64,000 nt of DNA from Cricetomys ansorgei (GCA_026225945.1 JAMJFZ010000257.1:1-64000), one strand, 5' to 3'. Shown: positions 23,501 through 35,080, numbered from the stretch's first letter. The notes: a model not told the origin generated them from the letters alone. Program-made: numbers and translations.

Positions 23501-24054
23501 TCAGGACTTTTTATCTTAAAGATGTGTTAGAATTTGTCAAAGGATTTTTCAGCATCTAATATGATGGTCACATGTTTTTTCTTCTAGTTTTTTTTATAGC
23601 GTGGATTATGTTGATTGATTTTCATATGTTGAACCATCCTTATATTTCTGGGAAGAAGCTTTCTTGTGCATGGTGGATGATCTTTATGATGTGTTCTTTG
23701 ATTCTGTTTGCAAGTATTTTATTATTTTTACATCCATGTTCACAAGAGAAATTGGTCTGTAGTCCTCTCTTTTTGTTGGATCTCTGTGTGGTTTGGTTCT
23801 CAGGGTAAATGTGGCATCATAAAATAATTTGGCAATGTTCCTTCTGTTTCTACCTTGTGGAATAACTGGAGGAGTATTGGAGTTAACTCTTTCTTAAAAG
23901 TCTGGTTTTGAATTCTGGGCTAAATCCTTATGGACCCGTGCTTTTGTTTAGGGGGGGGGGGACTTTTAATGGTGCTACTATTTCACTAGGGATTATAAGT
24001 GTGTTTAAATTGTTAATATGATGGATTTGATTTAACATTGGTAAGTGGTATCCA

Positions 24055-24512
24055 TGAGATACCAAATTTGTGGCGTTTATCCTGACCCCATCCTCCCCAC
24101 TCTCCACTCCACCCACCTGGACTTGTTGTCTGGGTATCCTCAAACTTCCTGGTCCCTGGAATCCCTCTTCTCCCTCTTCATAGAGATTTTTGAGTTTTGC
24201 CCAATGTTTGGCCATGGGCTCTTCCTCTGCTCCCAAAGCTGCTGGCGACAGTCTGTCTGATGATGATTTGGCTAGGCACCGATCTATGAGCATAGCAGAA
24301 TGTCACTCGAATTTATCTCCAGAGTATCTAATTTCCAGTTCAGTACCTAGCCAGTCCTACAGTATAAAGCCTGGGCTTTCTTTCTTGGCATAGGATTCTG
24401 TTCTGCCATTGCCCAGCGGATTCTTCAGACAGGTTAAGTTATAGGTCAAAGATTTCGTGGCTAGTCTGGTGTCCCAGTTCTACCACTGGAAGCTTTGCCT
24501 AAATACATGTTC
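24055..24512 (-). mobile_element. second L1 3'UTR segment nested in ORF2
   Basis: The ORF2 antisense text breaks after ggtaagtggtatc and resumes at atgttcttaatg. The intervening ~460 bp matches L1 3' UTR, and aligns with this same element's own 3' UTR (for example gatgatttggctaggcacc versus gatgattgggctaagcacc near 21113, and ggctagtctggtgtcccagttctaccactgg versus ggctggtttcgtgacccaattccaccactg near 21391). No poly-T is present, so it is not a standard 3'-end insertion. Confidence 0.65.
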
Positions 24513-26276
24513 TTAATGTATAACCTAATGATTCTTTTCATTTCCTTCATGTCTATTGTTCTGTCCCCCTTTAATTTCTGATTTTGTTGATTTGTATATT
24601 CTCTTTTTTCTTTTAATTAGTTTTAATTAGTTTAGATTGCTTATCACCAAGAGCCAACTCTTTAATTCAGTGTTTCTTTATGTTGTTCTCTTTGTTTCTA
24701 TTTATTGATTTTAGCCCTCACTTTTGATTATTTTCTGGATTCTCTTTCTCTTCAGTGTGATTACATCTCTTTGTTCTAGATCTTTTAGTTGTGCTGTTAA
24801 GCTGCTAGTGTGGGATGTCTCCCATTTCTATATAGGCACTTAGTGCTACGAACTTTTCTCTTAGCAGCACTTTGATGTGCCCCATACCTTTCATATGCTG
24901 TGTACTCACTTTCATTGAATTCTATAAAGTCTTTAATTTTTTTCTTTATATCTGTCTTGATCTAGTTATCATTCAGTAGAATGTTGTTGAGTTCCCATGA
25001 GTTTGTAGGATTTCTGTTGTTTCCTTTGTTGAAATTTAGTTTTAATTTGTGGTGGTCTGAAAGGGTGCATTGAGTTATTTCAGTTTTCTTGTATTTGTTG
25101 AGACATGCTTTGGGACAGTTTACATGATGAATTTTGGAGAAAGTTCCATGAAGTGCTGAGAAGAAGATGTATTCATTTGTGTTTGGGTAGACCGTTCTGT
25201 AGATATCTATTAGGACCATTTTCTTTATAATGTCTATAGGCTCCAGAATTTCTGTGTTTAGTTTTTATCTGGATGGCCTCATCATTGGTGAGTGTGGAGT
25301 ACTGAAGTCTCCCATTATCAGTGTGTGAAGGTCAGTACGTGATTTGAGCTTTAGTAGTTTTTCTTCTATAAATATAGGTGCTCCTGTGCTAGAGCATAGA
25401 TATTAAGAATTGAAACTCGTGATGGTCAATTTTTTTTTTCCTTTGATGACTATGATCTGCCCTTCCCTGTGTCTTTTGATTAATAGTGGATTCAAGTCTA
25501 TTTTGTTAGATATTAGAATGGCTATGCCAGCTTGTTACTTAGGTTGATTTTCTTGAAATATCTTTTTCTAACCCTTTATCCTGAATTAATATCTATCTTT
25601 GATGCTGTGATTTGCTTCTTGTATGCAGCAGAAGGATGAATCTTGTTTTTGCATCTACCCAGTTAGTCTGTGTGTTTTACTGGGGAGTTGAGACCACTAA
25701 TATTCAGTATTATCAATGGCCAATAATTATTAATTCTTGTTTTTTCCCCTTTCTTTTAATAGTTGGTGGTATGGTATGTATATGCTTGAGTATGAGTGTG
25801 TATCTCCTCTCTTTTGGTTTTGCTGGTATGAGGTTATTTTTCATGTGTTTTCATGGGTGTAGTTAACCTCTTTGAGTTGGAATTTTCTTTCTAGTACCTT
25901 CTATAGGGCTTGGTTTGTAGATAAATATTGTTTAAATTTGGGTTTAAAATGGAATATCTCGTTTTCTCCATCTATAGTGATTGAAAATTTTGCTGGGTAT
26001 AGTAGTCTGGACTGGCATCTGTGGTCTCTTAGGGTATGCATTCACATCTGTCCAGACCCTTTTGGTGTTTAGAATCTTTACTGAGAAGACAGGTGTAATT
26101 CTATTAGGTCTGTCTTTATATTTTACTTGATCTATTTTCTTTGCAGTTTTTAGTATTCTTTCTGGCCATTATGTGGTGAGTGGTCTTTCTTTTTTGGTCC
26201 AAACTATTTGATATTTGTTTTGTTTACTGATGTGTATTGTGCTTCTTGTGTATTTATAGGTTTCTTCTTGTTTAGG

Positions 26277-26606
26277 TTAGAAAATTTTTCTTCTATGCTT
26301 GAGCAGGGATTCTTCTCCTTCCTCCATTTCTATTATTCTTAGGTTTTGTCTTTTCATAGTGTACCAGATTTCCTGAATGTTTTGTGTCAGAAATTTTTTG
26401 GATTTAATTTTATCTTTGACTGATGTATCTAATTCTTCTATAGTATCTTCAACTCCTGACATTCTTTCTTCCACCTCTTGTATTCTGTTGCTGTAGCTTG
26501 CCTCTCTAGTTCCTGTTTGCTTTTCGATCTTTTTCATTTTCCAAATTCCCTTGGTTTTCTTGATAAATTCTATTTCCATTTTCAGGTCTTGAATAGTTTT
26601 GTTCAT
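26277..26606 (-). pseudogene. L1 ORF1p coiled-coil remnant
   Basis: A 109-residue open frame with the charged, heptad-like character of the rodent L1 ORF1 protein (visible words: NKTIQDLKMEI, SNRIQEVEERMSG, LTQNIQEIW, NLRIIEMEE). ORF1p is the RNA-binding partner of ORF2p in the L1 particle. The C-terminal domain lies further left, 25870-26280, interrupted by stops. Confidence 0.8.
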
Positions 26607-27123
26607 TTCCTTCAGTTGTTTGCTTGTTTTTTCTTGGTTTCCTTTATAGAGTTATTCATTTTTTCTGATTGTCTGTGTGTATTTTCCTAGGTTTCTTTAA
26701 GGGATTTTTTTTCCCATCTCCTTCAACTGACTGTCCTTTCCTCTATTTTTTGCGTGATCTATAGATTCCTATTTAAGGATCTATATTATCTTCATAAAAT
26801 TGGTTTGAGGATCTTTTTCTTAGTGATTGAGCTATGTGGGAATGTTCACGGCCTGCTGTAGTAAGATATCTGGGCTCTGGTGTAAATATATTGTCCTGGA
26901 GGTTATAGTCATCTGGGTTTTGGGTGATTATAGTCCCAGTTGATGATTTCTGGGTTTGCTATGTTGAATTGATTGGATAGGTTTTTTTCCCCCTTGGCTT
27001 CTGTTTCTTCTCTGGATTTTGGGGAATATGTTGAGTTTGTGTTGATGGATTTATTGGCTTCTTTCCCTGCTATGTTCACAGTGGATGCTTACTAGTGTTG
27101 GAGGTTTATTATTCTGGATAGTG

Positions 27124-27310
27124 TGGGCTGTGCTAAAACTGGGAGTGTGAACTGGAATTGGGAGCTGGGATGGCATTACTGGAGGAGAGCAGGGAGGGCT
27201 GTGTCTCGTAGAGGACAGCACAATGGGCTGTGCTGGATCTGGGAGTGTCATAGTTGGAAGCTGAGGTGGCCAGACTGAAAGAGAGTGGGGAAGGGCAATA
27301 TAACTCATGA
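27124..27310 (-). promoter_or_regulatory. L1 5'UTR tandem units (monomer-like)
   Basis: Two imperfect ~100 bp units, each starting gggctgtgct then a variant of ctgggagtgt, at 27124 and 27225, ending at the element's 5' edge near 27310. Active rodent L1s often carry tandem promoter monomers at this position. Whether these two units are such monomers is an inference. Confidence 0.5.
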
Positions 27311-27339
27311 TAAAATTCTCTTGGTTAATTTAAGCTATT

Positions 27340-27905
27340 CTTTTCTTTCTTTCTTTTTTATTTGTGAGATGAGGTTTCATTATACACCTATTATGGCTAG
27401 TTTTGTGTCACCTTGATACAAACTAGAGTTATCTAAATAAGGGAACCTAAATTGAGAGAATGAATCCAAAATATCCGATTGTAGGGCATTTTCTTATTAG
27501 TGACTGATTGGAGAGGGGCCAGCACATTGTGGGTGGTGCTCTCTCTAGACTGTTTGTCTTAAATTCTATAAGAAAGTAGGCTGAACAAGTCATGGGGTAT
27601 AAGCCAGTACCTCTCCATGGTCTCCATCAGCTCCTGGCTCCATGTTCTTGCTCTGTTTGAGTTCCTGTCCTGGTTTTCTTCAATGATGGCCTACAATGTA
27701 GGAGAAAATCCAAATAAACTCTTTACCCCTCAACTTTCCTTCTTGGTCACAGTGTTTTACCAGAGCAATAGAAACCCTAATTAAGATCGTACCTCTCCCT
27801 GCCTAGACTTGTCTCTGTAAACCTGGCTGGCTCTGCACTCAGGAAGATATGCCTTGATTTGCCTTTTGAGTGTTGAGGTTAAAGGATGTGCTACCATAAC
27901 TAGAC
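27340..27905 (-). mobile_element. B1 SINE, antisense, split by another repeat
   Basis: The antisense B1 tail (CT-rich) and the gagatgaggtttcatta word lie at 27340-27382; the rest (gtctctgtaaacctggctggc to gaggttaaaggatgtgctacca) is at about 27790-27905. The 27383-27785 element lies between the two halves, so it inserted into the B1. Confidence 0.6.
27383..27785 (+). mobile_element. common rodent interspersed repeat (RMER1-like, name uncertain)
   Basis: Starts tatggctagttttgtgtcacc, contains gggcattttcttattagtgactgat, tgggtggtgct, ttctataagaaagtaggctgaacaagtc and ends caatagaaaccctaattaaga. I recognise this as a very frequent rodent repeat, but the family name is from memory and not certain. 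Confidence 0.6.
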
Positions 27906-27959
27906 ATATTTATAATATATTTGGAAACAAATTGAGAGCAATAAAAATGAGAATGATAG

Positions 27960-28297
27960 TGTTATAGATGTCTAAAGACCTCAGTAGAGAAGTGCTTCCT
28001 AATGAAATATAAAATGGTTCAGAAAAATAATTTTAGACAGTAAATCAGAGAAAAGCACTGTTTTGCTCAACATCTTTTGATGATTCTTTTTCCTAAAACA
28101 TTGCTGTTTTAACATGGTCAGAATCATCCTCACATACTCATAGTCTTTCTCATCTGCTGCTTTTTCATTTTTTTCTCTTGGTTAAAATGTTATGATTTTT
28201 TTCTTCTTCTTCATTTCCATACTTCAGTAAATGTAAAAACTATAGAAATGGTAGAACCAAATATTTTCTATAAATATACAAAATAAAATAAAATTTC
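27960..28297 (+). repeat. OR duplicon block
   Basis: Aligns with about 41650-41935: gatt-tttttcc and catctgctg words, ggttaaaatgtt, aaatgtaaaaactatagaaatgg versus aaatataaaaactataaagac, and tatacaaaataaaataaaattt versus tatacaaaatgaaataaaagtt. Both blocks run directly into an RSINE1/B4 element. Confidence 0.65.
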
Positions 28298-28622
28298 GGC
28301 TTGGGAGATGGCTTAGTTACCAAAGTGCTTGCTACAAGGTAGGAAAGTCTGAGTTCTGATTCTCCTATCATGTGCATAAATAACCAGAAGTGTTTGAGCA
28401 TACACATAATCCTAGTGCTGGAAAATGGACACGTGAAAATTTGAGATCTCTGAAGAGATAGTGGAATTAATTAAGTAACTCTAGCTGAATTGTTCGGTTT
28501 CCAGGTTAGGAAAAAATACTACTTCTAAGAACAGGCCAGAAAGGAATAAAGGAAAACACTAATGTTGGCCTCTTACCTTTGAGTGAACACACATGTTCAC
28601 ACTGTGTCACACATGTATTCAA
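28298..28622 (+). mobile_element. RSINE1/B4-type SINE
   Basis: tRNA-like head ttgggagatggcttagttacc-aagtgcttgct, then the B4-type body (ataatcctagtgctgg, tctagctgaattgtt, tccaggtta) and the 3' end with cctcttacctttgag followed by cacacatgttcacac. The homologous SINEs at 41932 and 57383 sit at the same place in the other duplicons. Confidence 0.75.
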
Positions 28623-29083
28623 AATAAGTAAATAAATTAATGGATAAATACTTAAACCATGACTATTAGGGTCCATGATACAAAGAGAACAGAGGCTGAT
28701 AGACTTTAATAGTAAAAAATTGGATCACAAGATATAGAAATGAGAATTATGAACATACTGTGATGAAAACATTAACTCAAGCTTTAATGAAAACTCAAGA
28801 AAAGTGTTTTAATATGCAATTTTAGAGTAAATGTGAAACCACTAATTTACTCAGGCTCCCAGTCATCCAGGAAAACTTGGAATGTATTCCTTCTGGATGA
28901 AGGTCCTGAAAACAAGATTTAAAATATAGAAACTTTTATTTGGGAAATTATAAAATTTGAAGGTACAAAATTAATTCATCAGCTTTTATTGTATGCTTTA
29001 TCATTTTTTTAAAAGACATTTGGAGCAAAATAATTAAATCTATTAAAGTTCTAATTTCTTTCTGTTGTTGCAATAAAACTCTG
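28623..29083 (+). repeat. OR duplicon block, no gene
   Basis: About 28740-28880 aligns with about 42230-42415: tcaagctttaatgaaaactcaag versus tcaagctttaattgaaaccagag, ctcaggctcccagtcatccagg versus ctcaggctcaaaatcatctagg. Confidence 0.6.
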
Positions 29084-29262
29084 GGACTGCTGGGCATCTT
29101 TTAATCTCAGCACTCAGGAGGCAGAGGCAGGAGAATCTCTGTGAGTTCCAGGCCAGCCTGGTCTACAGGGCAACTTTCAGAAAGCCAGAGTTACAAGAGA
29201 GAAACCTGTCTTGAAAAACAAAACAAAAAACAAAATAAACAAATAAATAAACAAAAAACTCT
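29084..29262 (+). mobile_element. B1 SINE
   Basis: Well preserved: ctgctgggcatcttttaatc head, gcactcaggaggcagaggc, tgtgagttccaggcc, agcctggtctacaggg, ending in a caaaacaaaaaac / aaataaataaac tail. Not present at the homologous place in the 42.4 kb and 57.9 kb units, so it inserted after they separated. Confidence 0.92.
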
Positions 29263-29790
29263 GAAACCAAAGCACCTTGGGAAGGAAAGATTATTTGGCT
29301 TAAACTTTCAGTGAAAAATGTATTATTGAGGTAGGTCAGGGAAGAAACTCAGAGTAATGGAACTATGGAAGCTACTTGCTGGCATTTGTTTTCTCTCTGG
29401 CTTGTGCTTAGTAACCTTTCTTTAAAAACTACAAGATTATCTGCATAAAATTAGTTCTGTCCACAGTGGGCTGGGACCCTCTTCCCCAAAGTTAGTACCA
29501 CATAGACATGACTGTTGGCCAAACTTACTTAGGAAATTTCTCAATTGATGTCTTCCTTTCATAAGACTGTGCAGTGCAGTTGAAGCTAAGTAGGACACCC
29601 ATCTTTTGGTAAGGTATACTCCATACTAATGGACTTTTAGCTTATTGTAATTAAGAACTGACCCATAAGAAGCCAAATATCTACTGTACATTGAATGATT
29701 CTGCTCTTATTATTTAGCAACTCTGTATAACATGCACAAGGGAATTTATCATGTCCTTGATTGAATATGGCTACAGACATGCCAACTTGC
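29263..29790. other. non-coding, nothing recognised
   Basis: No gene. The stretch 29270-29560 (heart: gaaggaaagattatttggctt, cactgtgcagtg near 29570) may be an interspersed repeat but I cannot name it. Confidence 0.3.
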
Positions 29791-29981
29791 TTTCTATTTC
29801 TTTTCTTTTCTTTTCTTTTCTTTTCTTTTCTTTTCTTTTCTTTTCTTTTCTTTTCTTTTCTTATGTTTTCTTTGCTTTCCCTTTCTTTCCCTCTCCCTCC
29901 CTCCTTCTTTCTTTCTCTCTCTTTCTCTTTCTTTCTTTCTTTTTTTCTTTCTCTCTCTTTCTCTCTTTCTCTCTTTCTCTC

Positions 29982-30012
<31 letters not shown>

Positions 30013-30129
30013 TTCTTTCTTTCTTTTCTTTTTTCTTTCTTTCTCTCTCTCTCTTTCTTTCTCCTTCCTTCCTTCCTTCCTCCCTCCCTCCCTCCCTCCC
30101 TCCCTCCTTTCTTTCTTTCTTTCTCTCTT

Positions 30130-30184
<55 letters not shown>

Positions 30185-30279
30185 CTTTTTCTTTCTTTCT
30201 CTCTCTCTCTTTCTTTCTCCTTCCTTCCTTCCTTCCTCCCTCCCTCCCTCCCTCCCTCCCCTTCCTTCTCCTCTCTCCT

Positions 30280-30343
<64 letters not shown>

Positions 30344-30361
30344 TCATTCTTTCTTTCTTTC
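29791..30361. repeat. 570 bp polypyrimidine tract: (TTTTC)n, (CTTT)n, (CT)n, (CCTT)n, (CCCT)n
   Basis: An uninterrupted C/T-only tract apart from very few bases. It starts with about 18 TTTTC units, passes through CTTT, CT and CCTT/CCCT blocks twice in the same order (about 29945-30110 and 30110-30265), and ends in about 20 CTTT units. The 200-280 residue open frames through it on both strands are low-complexity artefacts. Confidence 0.95.
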
Positions 30362-31205
30362 TGTTGATTTGTGACAAATTCCCTTCATGTGCAGCACTGG
30401 TAAATCTTAAAGTCACTATCTTCCTTCTTGACCTTATGAGTGTGAAAATGAAAATGCAGCAACCAAAATTATGGAGCACAATGAAAATTAACAGTAAGAG
30501 GACACTTTATGGCACCAAGTGCCTATATGAAAAAGATTTGGAGCTCTCATTGGTAAAATAGTATCATGAGTGTCTTAGGCATAACCAACCACTTTGTAAT
30601 TGGATTCAAGGCTGGCTTCATGAGTAGAAATTATTATTCTATTCCCATATTATTCTTCCCCACTCTCTGAAGAAAGAAGGACTTATGACTGTTTCAAGAG
30701 TGTCAGGATACATCTATAGCTGGCAGCAGACTTTAACAACACTGTAAATTTGAGTACTGGTTAATTTAGATATAAAAGATTTAAGACTAAGGGATGATGG
30801 ATTCTTGTCCCATGGTTTTCAAGAGATGCTAAAGCATGATGTAAGTAAAGGAGTTGCAGTTCCTACAAGAAGTGCCTAAGTCTCCACTACCTGAAACTGT
30901 GAAACTAAATCCTTGGTGGTAATGGAGACACAAGGGTGCTAAAGATGCCAGACCAGGCAACATGGGCAGAAATTGTTTCTGTGTACAGAGTATAGCCCAG
31001 TCATGAGATAGGGGCTATCGACAGCAATGCTGAGTGGTGTGGCTAACTAATAACTTTCGATCTCAAATATATATTATAATTCCAAAATTTTAAAATACAT
31101 GGAGCTAAAGAGTCTATCCTACTCACTTTGGTTGTGGCCTTTGAACTCTCATTCATTGCTATAAACTCCCTTTTGGAATGAAACATTTACTTGTAAATGA
31201 ATATA

Positions 31206-31208
<3 letters not shown>
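30362..31208 (+). repeat. OR duplicon block with unassigned repeats, no gene
   Basis: Weak alignment of about 30400-30560 with 42690-42850 (gcaaccaaaattatggagcac versus gcaacttcaatcaaaagtgtgg). The stretch 30575-30640 resembles 19040-19100 (ataaccaaccact). No coding sequence. Confidence 0.4.

Positions 31209-31261
<53 letters not shown>
31209..31261. repeat. (AT)n microsatellite
   Basis: About 26 uninterrupted AT units. Confidence 0.95.
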
Positions 31262-31266
<5 letters not shown>

Positions 31267-32636
31267 TTTAATTTCATAATCGCTTATACTTAATAATTAC
31301 TTAGTAAAATAATCTCTGGTCGCTAGTGTATGAAATTCTAGAAGGTGCTTTGCAGTCAGTTGGTAGAAAATTAAAAAAAATGATATAAAAAATAAATCAC
31401 CTTATCAAGCTGAAGGCACGGCGTGTTGGGATACTGACACATTCACTGCAGTCATGATGTTTTTGGTTGTAATGACTTTCAGACTGAACTTTAAACATGA
31501 TCAATAAGAGAAAATACACAACACCTTGACCATGTTCATACAAGCAAACCTACAGCTAGTGGGTTAGAAACAAAAGAGATCAAGACAGGAGGAGCAGCTG
31601 GGAAGAAGAAGGAGGCTATCAGGATAGAATTGTGGGCTAGACAAGGTGGTCAGTATGATTATAATAATTGTTTATCTTTCAAAATTGTCAAAAAGTAAGA
31701 AAAATATTCTTAAAGGAGATTAATACATCTATTAATGCAGACAGTCCTTGCTAGCATTTTCCTAAAACCACAAAAGTATCCTTATACAATTATTGGTAGA
31801 TTTCTGATGATAAAATCAGCTATTGTTTGGGTAAATACACAAGCATTATACTTAAATTATGCACAAAGACCTTCTATCCATCATATTATAGTGTTTTATT
31901 TCTGAGAGTGATATTACATTAAAGATTATAAAATGGAAACATCTCCACCCCAACATTTTAAACTGACTTTGGGTAATAATGAAAGTGTTATAAACAACCA
32001 AATGAAAAAGTACATGAAATTATGCCTTGGATACTCCTGGGTCCCTTAAATCATCCAAACCTGCAGGGAGCTAGGAACAGGTCTCAAAGGTGCTTCACAT
32101 ATCAAGAAACCCACAATATATTCTATTCATTATTAAAGTGGAAATTATTTATCTTTTATACTTAAAATTTGATGAAGACAGTGTAAGAGAAGCATTGGTA
32201 ACATTGTCCTACTTTGAGAGCTGTTCTTTGCTATTACATATTGAAGGAAGCACAAACAGTGCTTTGATAACCATTGAATGAATTATACTTCTTGGAGAAC
32301 AGGGCATGGCTGTCTTCAGGTTTTTCATACAACTGACATATGGTGAGAAACATAAGGTACATTTTTATATTTTCAGAGGTGATTTTAAATTGTGACAAAG
32401 CAATTTTATGTTTTGGTGTTATGATTAAGATACTATGTTTAGTTCAAGACTTGATTTTTTTTTTTACTTCAGAAGTATGTTTTTGAGAGAGTAATATAAA
32501 CTCTGATGGTCAGATTCCTATATTAAATAGAGAATTATATTATAAAAATCAGAGCATACAGATTTTGATAAAATGATACATGCAGAAAGCTACTCAAGTA
32601 TGCATAAATAACAATCTTCAGATTGTAGATTCTTTC
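31262..32636 (+). repeat. OR duplicon block, no gene
   Basis: Aligns with 43960-45000: aaatattcttaaaggagattaat versus aaatattcttggaggaatgaat, taaattatgcacaaagac versus taaattatgcacagagat, gggagctaggaacaggtctca versus gggagctatgagtaagtctca, ggtacatttttatattttcag versus ggtacatttctgaatttttta, ttttaaattgtgacaaagca versus ttttaaattgtgataaaaca. The 63-residue frame at 32090-32281 is not supported. Confidence 0.65.
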
Positions 32637-32751
32637 CTTATTCCTCCTCCTTCTTATCTCCTACCTTCATACCTTCTTCTTCCTTCTCCTTCTCTCCTTT
32701 CCCTTCCTCTTCTTCTTCTTCCCCTTCCCCTTCTTCCCTTCCCTTCTTCTC

Positions 32752-32783
<32 letters not shown>

Positions 32784-32890
32784 CTTCTTCTTCTTCTTCT
32801 CCTCCTCCTCCTCCTCCTCCTCCTCCTCCTCCTCCTCCTCCTCCTCCTCCTTCTTCTTGTTCTTCTTCTCTCCCCCCTCTTTCTCTCCTC
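32637..32890. repeat. (TTC)n / (CTC)n polypyrimidine microsatellite
   Basis: Mixed CT sequence followed by TTC units (about 32755-32800) and CTC units (about 32801-32850). It sits where the homologous units have a shorter CT-rich tract (about 45120-45190 and 60640-60710). Confidence 0.95.
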
Positions 32891-34906
32891 TGTTTTCCTG
32901 GGCAGTTCCTAGTTCCTTCCTTTCCTATCCATTGATGACCATTTGTTTCTTCATGTTTAACATAAACAATCATTATTTCACATTTTCACTTCTTTTGTGT
33001 GTTGAAACCAAGTAATGTATAAAGGCATCAAACTTTGTGTTTTCAATTATCTTTGTAATAATACTTTACATTTTTTATAAATGCATGATTTTCTTTTGTA
33101 TTCATATACTCACCATTCTGTTATATGGAGATAATGGTATTATGCTTCAAGGTCCATAAAGAATGCTGATATAGTGTTATGACAGATTGTAGTGCTGTTA
33201 AACTCTATATAATATTGAAAACTAATATTAAAATGTGTATACTATATCTACATCTGAACACTTAAACATGTCACAAGGAAAGACAGTACGGTCAAAGTGA
33301 TGTGTATTATAAAGTAAAGGCTTCTGATTTATGGCTACTTAAGTTGCCCTAAGCATTAGGATTTTTGCTTTAGAATGATTCAGGGAAATCCAAGTTGAAG
33401 CTTTGTACTACTTTAGTGCTGGTAGTCCTGGCTTGATTGCTCTCCCAAAATGAGCTGATTCACCAAATCATCAAAGAGAAGTTTCAGAAATCCATTAGGA
33501 AGAAGATGAGAGAGAACAGAGAAAAGTACTTTCTCCAATGTATCAAAAATACTAAGATAAGAAAGTGGAGACGTTAAGAGACATTTAGAGAGGAGAACAG
33601 GGGATTAGTCATCTTTGGAGAGCATGTTATCCAAAGAATTATAGAAAGAACTTTCTGATGAGACATAGACAAGAAATATATCTTTTATTGGTAGCTAGTA
33701 ATCTTAGATGAAACTAAGGTGGATTTATGGACTTTAACAAGAAAGGTTTCAAACAAGATTTTAATTTAGATTTTGTAATAACAGTATTTTGAAATACATT
33801 TCAAAACAACCATCTATAATAACAACCTTTCTGCTCATCTCTCTCATAGTTTTGAATTTTACATGCATTTTACATTAACAATGAAATTCTGTTCCCTGCA
33901 GATACACTGATACTACAATTAGCATTAGTGCTAAAAGATGGCTGTTTGGACAGTTGGGCAGAGGGAAGTAAGCTTCCCAAGTTTACTGATGAAGGAGATG
34001 GCTAATGACAATCTCTATAGCTCTAGAATTTTCAATTGCATAACTATTAGAGAAAGGAAAGTCATGAACTATTTGATAAGTATAGAGAAAATGGGTTGGT
34101 ATCTATATGAGAATGTGGATTATAAACCAAATAGCATTGGAACTGTGTAAGTGTTGAGCCCACTGCGTTGTTATGAAAAGATGATAACAGGTCAACGGGA
34201 GGCACCTTGTTAAGTGGGCTATTGGTTCCATTTTGGTAATCTGGTGAACGGTTTGCAAGCCTTAGGCTGTTTCAGAAATTTAAATAAAATTTGATTTTGT
34301 GGGTTTTAATCTTGACATTTAATTTTAAACATTTTAATAATAACAAGTATTATATAACTGTGATAATAGTTATTTCAAATAAAGACTATATTTTTGTTCC
34401 CTTCTAGATTACAGAATATATTTACAATGTATATAAATGAATATTTAACTTTTCTCTGCTTTATCTCTGATGTATTCATATCATTAGTGTTTTATTTATA
34501 GCATGTGATAGGAATTTAGGTATATTTATAGTATGTTTATATATCATACCCCTTATGATTGTGCTAGATTTTCTTCCCCTTTCAGTATTTTTCACACTAT
34601 AATATATTCTATCATAACATTTTTTTATCTCATTTTATTTTTAAAATAGAATTTTGGGACTGGAGTGGTATTTCAAAGATACAAACATGCTTAGGATTCT
34701 GAAATTGGTTTCTAATCTATATTATAAAAAATTACACAAACAAAGAAATACTTCTTAAGATGTGATTGTTAAGACTACTTTCTTTCAACTGATTCCATTT
34801 TCTTCCTCTCTGCTGGGTAAGCAATCATTCTTTAAATTAATGTAGATGTCAGTGTTGATAAGTCCTTTTGATTTATAGTTTGTAGAATATGATGATAAAA
34901 ACTATG
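32891..34906 (+). repeat. OR duplicon block, no gene
   Basis: Aligns with about 45225-47220: ttcttcatgtttaacataaa versus ttcttcaagtttaatgaaat, the atcaaagagaagtttcagaaa region (33470) versus atcaaagagaagtttcaaaaa (45740), and the repeated motif attagtgttttatttatagcat versus attcgtgttttatttatggaat (46637). No coding sequence is supported, including the 70-residue frame at 33938-34150. Confidence 0.65.
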
Positions 34907-35080
34907 AAGTTGGCTGAGTGTGGTTATACAAGTTTATAATTCCAGTTCTTTGGAGGTGGAGGCACAAGGATCAGCAATTCAAAGTCATTTAAGACTGAAT
35001 AGTGAGCTTGGTTCCAGTCTGGGCTATGCGAGACTATGTCAATCCTCCCTAAAACAAACAAACAAAACTTATCAACTTGT
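34907..35080 (+). mobile_element. old B1/PB1-like SINE shared with other units
   Basis: gctgagtgtggttatacaagtttataattccag head, ggaggtggaggcac, cagtctgggctatgcgagac, and a caaacaaacaaa tail. The same SINE, more decayed, is at 47270-47415 and about 62680-62820, so it predates the duplications. Confidence 0.6.

Larger units (their letters stand above)
20560..27310 (-). mobile_element. near full-length LINE-1, antisense, degenerate
   Basis: On the minus strand the order is 5' UTR with tandem repeats (about 27310-26750), ORF1 (about 26750-25870), ORF2 (about 25850-21800) and 3' UTR (about 21800-20560). The 3' UTR is recognised by plus-strand words such as cctcagtctctgtgagc, ggggttccccgagctcc and gatgattgggctaagcaccc. 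ORF2 shows the rodent antisense landmarks (tgagtaatactccattgtata near 21906, cagatgtggaattagtgaagatcttttccc near 22275, agatggccatttttactatg near 22950). Many stops and shifts mean it is not mobile. A foreign 3'UTR segment sits in ORF2 at 24055-24512. The insertion splits an OR duplicon. Confidence 0.85.

Noticed and set aside
24962..25219. 85-residue minus-strand frame as a host gene
   Set aside because: It is a stretch of degenerate L1 ORF2.
29637..30561. Open frames of 207-280 residues on both strands
   Set aside because: They run through a polypyrimidine/polypurine tract, giving Ser/Leu/Phe or Lys/Glu/Arg runs. Open in several frames because the tract cannot form stops.
32580..32973. 110-residue open frames rich in Leu or Glu/Gly
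   Set aside because: Product of the (TTC)n/(CTC)n microsatellite; no unique sequence of note.
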